Shown here in pieces: positions 58,819-64,000 of a stretch of 64,000 bases of DNA. The stretch lies in contig QYRS01000007.1 in the NCBI GenBank assembly GCA_006503535.1, positions 868,001 through 932,000 of the forward strand. The letters run 5' to 3'. Source of the DNA: Arthrinium phaeospermum (Eukaryota; Ascomycota; Sordariomycetes; Amphisphaeriales; Apiosporaceae). The position numbers and the translations under genes are program-made. Within the stretch, counting starts at the first letter, position 1. Every line of letters begins with the position of its first letter. Below the pieces are notes generated by a model. It had not been told where the DNA came from, searched no databases, and worked only from the letters and a program-made list of their open reading frames with translations.

Positions 58819-61800
58819 GGGTCATCGGAGCTCATAGCCCATGCATGACCTGCTACTGCTCCCCGGCGATTCAGATGGAACACTCTTGGTAAACTTCTTG
58901 ATTGTTCTTATAAACGTAATCTTCTTTGTGTCATATATGACAGCAAAACGAGCGGGCATCCACGCATATTTCGGCAATAGTACCCATTCCCTTTTGCGGA
59001 AGCCTCTGAGAGAGCTCCTTTCTGGAGTGTGTTTTTCCTTTCATACTGTGCTCATATACCGGCATGACAACACTGCAGTCGCAGCAATATTCCCTTTTCC
59101 TTTATGCTCTTTTATTATGTTAGTATTCCCTGGCCTCTGCTGCCTGGGTCCCATGTGCGTGCCTAATTCCATGGCAACGAATCGACAAAACGGCACTCGA
59201 GACACATTCACGATGGGCATCGCAACCAGATTCCAATTGAGATGTTGAGAAGATTGCCCATAGAGTTGTTACTGGTTTCTGGAATGTCTTACGAATTGGC
59301 AAAACGTCGCAAATGAGTTTTTGCCAAGACCTCAAAGGACGACGAGGTCTATGAAGGGAGGGGGAAACAGGGGAGACGAGGTACATGGTAGAGGGTTCTT
59401 GTGTGTTCCTGGTTTCGTCAAACCTTTAGGCTCAGGATGCAAGTCGGCACGCTGTACCGCTTCAGTGTACTTGCCTTATTCCCAAGGACGGGACAGGACC
59501 GGGGCAGCGTACGTGTGTTTTTTGCAGGAGGCACACAGTATGCCTGAAGTTTGGGAGACAAGGATGACAGAGACAAACCAAAACCAGGTGGCCAAGAACC
59601 ATCCAACTGTGCGTGTCGGCTGTCCAAAGACTATACCTACAGACGACAAATACAGCCCTGAACATAAGTCTGAACAACAATCCCACTTGCCTATCTTTCT
59701 CCCTTTCTTCGCCCAGTAAGCAGTGGTCGGGGTGCCTCGTGACCAAACGGTCGTCGCCCTGTAGATATCAATGCTGACAGCTCTTTGTCCCGAGTGAGGG
59801 AGGGACGATAGAAATACCGGTAGCATAATAGAAGATAGTACTACTACTACTACTCGTACCTGCTGCTACCTCAGTAATATGTTTTTAGTCCTTCCGAGGG
59901 TAGTAGTCTCCATACTTCAATCGCCAGTAAGTGAGGATCGTTGTTGGCATGGCTACTGGTGGTAGCGGAGTTGTAACGGTTCCTTTCTTCGACCTGGTCA
60001 TGTGCGCTCTTCGATTTCAAGGCTTCTCCATGAGCTTGGGCGGCGGTCAGAGGGGGTTGCTGCGAGAGCAGTTGGCCGGCCACTTGACATGTAGAGCAGT
60101 GTAGACGATTCTGAAGCCCGATCGTTCGGTAGAGTGAGGCGATGCGTCATAAGCAGCAGTGGTAGGGGTTGCCATTGTTCATGTCTGTGTGTTGCGTTGT
60201 CGAGGACGAGGTCTTGTAGGAAGAGGTCTTGTAGGAAGAAAGGGCAGGGGAAAGGGAACTATTTTGGGTTGGGGAGCGCGCTTTTGCGTGACCCAAGCCA
60301 AAGGAAATTTTCTCTCACTTTGCCACTTTTTGGCTGAATGGTATCTAGTATTGTCGTCTCCGAGTAGCATTCCTGGCGTATATGTCGAGTAAACTCAGGG
60401 ATGCGCGTTCATATGGCATACGTTCCTAGCGGTGGCCTGGAGACTGGTACTGACCAGCGGGATGTTTGGGCAGCAATCAAGAAAAGGGGATGGGAAAGAT
60501 TTTCAAGGCCTTATCTGGTACGATCCTTGTCGCAAAATCTCTCGTTTTTAGCTTCAAGGGCATGTGGTTCTTCTCACGGCGGAAGCCCCTGTGACAGGGC
60601 TGGATCGACGATGATATGCGAGATACTGTTTCGGGGGATTATCGAGTTTCTCCACAGAGAAACCTATCTGCCGAGCATCAAGGAGCCTGGTAGTGTGCCC
60701 GTGCCAACCTGGAAGACCCGGGGTTTTGGCTGTCGGGAGGAAATCGCCCGAGTCGTGCCTCCATGGGTCGGGGGCAGGCATGGTAACGTTGAAGCCAAGG
60801 ACGGGGTTGGAGATGACTTCGGGAAGGGGCTCTTTGGGGACGAACGCCCGGAAGGCACGCGACCAGATAGATGCACACCTTCACAATAGGGCTTTCTTTT
60901 GTGGATGTCCTCGAGACCCGACCATGGTAAAAAATATCCCTTGGTGAGTCGGCAAAGAGCCGAGAGATATCGGATACGGGCCCTGGCAGGTACACGTCCA
61001 GGGTCGTCCTCGGCCCGAAACACAGAAGACGACTGACTTCATATTGATTGGAATTGATTGCTCATTTGAATTACTGGATACGTTGAAAGAAGCCACGGGC
61101 AACAAGCGGCGAGCTTAAACGGCCCGTCTACAGAAACAAGGGGACAAACAGATCGTGATGACAGCCACGGGGGATGGAGAAGGAGCTGTTACGCGTCTCC
61201 GACTTGGAGTAGTCAACGCAGTCATGCCGAAGTCGCAATACTTCCCAAGAAGTTCTAGGCGCGTCTGAAGGAGCCCGTAGATGAGTTGGCAATGCCTGTG
61301 CTTGGTATCATATGGTTTTTTTATTTGTGTTTTTACGCGGATGCTCTCCGCGGCAGCTTCGTCAATCGTATGTTGCAGCGTGAGCTACTCCGATCACCAA
61401 GAGGGATCAAGAAGTGATCGTCGTCGGCGTGGCGTCCTTGCATGCCATTGTGAGCAAGCAAGCGAGCAAGCAACGTAAGCACCTTCAGATATAGGAACAG
61501 GCAGCAAGTGAGGCTCCCGCGATCTGATAGGCCCGAACCCGACGAACGACACAATAAGAAACACCTCCTCTCCTTTTATGGAGGAAAGCGGTCAGCAGCG
61601 CATCATACAACGAATGGATCTGCCGTCGATGCCGTGAGTTGGCGATGATGTTTAACAACTTCAAGCTTGACCGACATATCAGGAATGCACCTCGACAGGG
61701 GGGCGGCTTTGCTGACTTGTGACCTGCGCGTCCCTCCTTCGCTGCCCCAGGAAGCGCGTGCTTATCCTGTGGCTTCGGGTTCCGAGTCCGCTCAGCCGCT

Positions 61801-64000
61801 TTTCTCTTGGCGAGATCACCCGGGTTTTCTCATTGGCGTATCGTCAACCAACTACCTGCGAGCGAGTGAGTCAAAAGGCGAAACAATCCGTCTCTCGCTG
61901 TGTGAATGACCCGAGGCTCTCGAGCCCCTATCGTTTGCGGCTCAAGCAACGACTGTCTGTCAACTGACATTGGAGGATCCTTTGTGGGCTGCCAGTGTGA
62001 GTCTTGGTTTCTTTTCTTTTTCTTTTGTTCCTTCTTTTCGTCTACCTCGGCGCCATTTTAACGTTGCAAGCTAGAATCCCGCAAAGTGCCAGTGGCAAGA
62101 AGAATCTCTCACTGGTCAATGTCAAGGCTCCAGGAGGCCGCAGGGACGGAGTGGTAATAAATGTGCCGTCTCAAAGTACACTTTCCAAAGATGAGCCATC
62201 CTCGGGGCGGACGGCTCATCTCACGTCAAATGCAGTGAAAAAGAGAGAGAAGATGCAAAGATAGATGCCCAATAAGTCTCGCACCATGCATGATGCAGGC
62301 AAGTATCTCTGTGCCGACTGATCACCAGCCCCGCAAGTACACCGGGCCCTCAAGGAATTCCGGTGATGACTTAAAAAGCAACCCCAGTATCCCCTTGATG
62401 GCGATGGCGCTGCTATTGGCATAATACTTCCCGTGAATAATCACCAGGTCAGTTTATCGATTCAAGTGCTATAATTAACGGAATAAACATTATGTCAATA
62501 GCACCAGGGATCCCTGGTATGTACAGTACAACATAATCTGGTGGAAGCAGCGCTTTCGCCATCAAAGGGATAGTACCGCGGCGGTAGGTAAGTAGGTAGT
62601 AGCTGGTAGCCTGTACGGGCTTTACGCCAAGTGGTGGTTGCCTGCCCGCACTTCAATATGACTGCTGCGGCCGGGATAAAAAAGCTGACAGCTCTTATAT
62701 CAACTGCCAAGCTGCATGGCCGCAATCCCTTCGTCGTACATGCAGCACAGCACAGGCAACGGTGCATTGTTGATCTTGTAGGCTTGTCTGTTTCAAATAC
62801 AGAATCTGGGTAGGGATGGCAGTAGGTCCCGATGGCCAATGGATGTCCGTGGATGCAACTCACGAAATAAGCTTGTAGTAATCCGACTGGAGTTTCCACT
62901 TCGCGGGGATGGAGTTGGCATTCTCGAAGCCCGAAGCCGAAAGGGGGGTCCTCTTTGTTAGTGGTTTACATGTGCTGTAACAGTAAGTATGTGCAGGACA
63001 TGCCTGCTCGAGATTAGCCCCGGCTGGTAAGTTTTCTCATCGACTGGTAGCACCGAGAAGCCCGGCGCCTCGGTGGTGGGCTCTGCCTTGGGGAAGGGGT
63101 CGAACACGAAGATGGAAGAGAGCCCGTAATCCTCTTTGGGCAAATTGGATGTCTCTCGCCCGTTGTTTGTCTCGTCAATCTGAGGTGATGTCGAGGTCTA
63201 GACCGTTCGGTGGGGTCGGCCTTGCATGCATGAAATGCGGACGTCTAGAAAAAGTCAACCTGCCTACTACCAGTACCTACGCCCTATCACCCCGTAAGGA
63301 CTGCACGAAGCCTGCCTAGCCTAGGACCCTAACGGAGACGAGCCGACCTTTGGCCGTGCCCCCCTCCCCAATCTCGACTGGAGCTGGTCCTCTTCGCCTT
63401 GCTAGTTATTAGGTGACTTGTTGATGGGCTTCCAGAAGCAGAAGCCGTCACTATCAGATCCACAAGACCAGGACCATAGCCGTGTATTGACAACAGGGAA
63501 CCGAAGGTGGTGGAGCAATTGCAGGCTAAGACGATTGTCGATCTTATGCATGGTCCCCTGATTTATAGAAGCGATCGCCTAGTTTTGCATCGGGAAAGGA
63601 ATAGGTGGTATGATTACTTGAGCGAGCTGCATTTGGTGGTTTCGGGCCCTTTAGTGTGTAGCAATATCAAGCCCGCTGCCGCCGGCCAAGCTGCGCGAGT
63701 GGGTGTGTTAAGGTGTCAACCACGCACGTCTAACCACGCACACCACAACTTTCTCGCCCCCTTGAACTCCGACTCTGCCGCAAGAACATCGAGTCCGAGC
63801 CTGAGAACCGGTCGGAAAACCACGCCATCTTCGTCATAAATCAACATCATTTGCGGTTGGAGTCGTTGGCTGCTTTCTCTGACACAGGGTGCGCCCACAA
63901 CTGACTGGACTGTCGAATTCGCAAGTGGCACCTGTGGCTATCTGGGCAGGACCACCCACACCCCGGAAAGCCTAAACAATCGGCATATGGTCTCGCGCGG
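58819..64000. other. Gene-poor region to the right edge
   Basis: About 5.2 kb after the Boi-like gene. I find a TAC-type microsatellite near 59836-59856 and a short near-tandem repeat near 60206-60240, but no ORF with a recognisable domain or convincing splice structure. A possible minus-strand exon around 63010-63175 was considered and not accepted. Confidence 0.4.

Noticed and set aside
60401..60889. A 162-codon plus-strand ORF in the right-hand gene-poor region
   Set aside because: No motif and no supporting structure; expected by chance in GC-balanced DNA.
63010..63175. Possible minus-strand exon (…NLPKEDYGLSSIFVFDPFP…) with a CTCAG acceptor
   Set aside because: Coding-like composition, but no start, partner exon or family could be found.
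1..64000. CRISPR arrays, rRNA genes, bacterial-type operons
   Set aside because: None seen; the sequence is a eukaryotic nuclear segment with spliceosomal introns.

Overview
The window is nuclear DNA of a filamentous ascomycete (Pezizomycotina). A Sordariomycete is the best guess, not proven. The evidence is short 50-100 bp introns with GTAAGT-type donors and YAG acceptors, fungal-only families (non-reducing PKS with SAT and PT domains, AflR-like Zn2Cys6 factor, CYP65-type P450, DMATS prenyltransferase, Sulfotransfer_4-like protein), and an AT-rich island with the signature of repeat-induced point mutation (RIP).

Left region (1-18.5 kb): a polyketide gene cluster. It starts with the ACP/TE end of a PKS running in from the left (1-1077, +). 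Next come an O-methyltransferase (1290-2662, -) and an FAD monooxygenase (3105-4473, +) that share a 442 bp promoter. A RIP-mutated island (about 4640-6010) follows, then a SAT-KS-AT-PT-ACP non-reducing PKS (6702-12752, +), an AflR-like regulator (15127-16311, +) and an ERG6-like methyltransferase (17093-18496, +). The two PKS segments and the O-methyltransferase are broken by about 18 frameshifts. Nearly all are repaired by one base in a short C or G run, and the stretches between them carry no stop, so base-calling or assembly error is a serious alternative to pseudogenes.

Middle region (19.6-30 kb): ordinary genes. They are a secreted protein, mitochondrial methionyl-tRNA formyltransferase, an Stf2/HABP4-type small protein whose start codon is split by an intron, the Fe-S assembly factor DRE2, and an F-box protein. 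A tRNA-like element lies at 30.76 kb.

Tailoring-enzyme region (31.1-40.8 kb): a compact set with no PKS or NRPS. It holds a CmcJ/AsaB-like oxygenase, a sulfotransferase-fold protein, a family-1 glycosyltransferase, a DMATS-type aromatic prenyltransferase and a CYP65-type P450. It looks like a second small specialised-metabolite cluster, or the displaced tailoring arm of the first.

Right region (44-64 kb): the most striking gene is a secreted precursor (44222-45291) with eight CX6CX10CX6C units, most of them separated by Lys-Arg Kex2 sites, plus two identical 18-residue spacer peptides. It is followed by a small Ser/Thr-rich protein, a large poly-Q MIZ/SP-RING protein (SUMO E3-like) and a Boi1/2-like SH3-SAM-PH polarity protein containing a perfect 38 bp tandem duplication. 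The last 5 kb shows no gene I can support.
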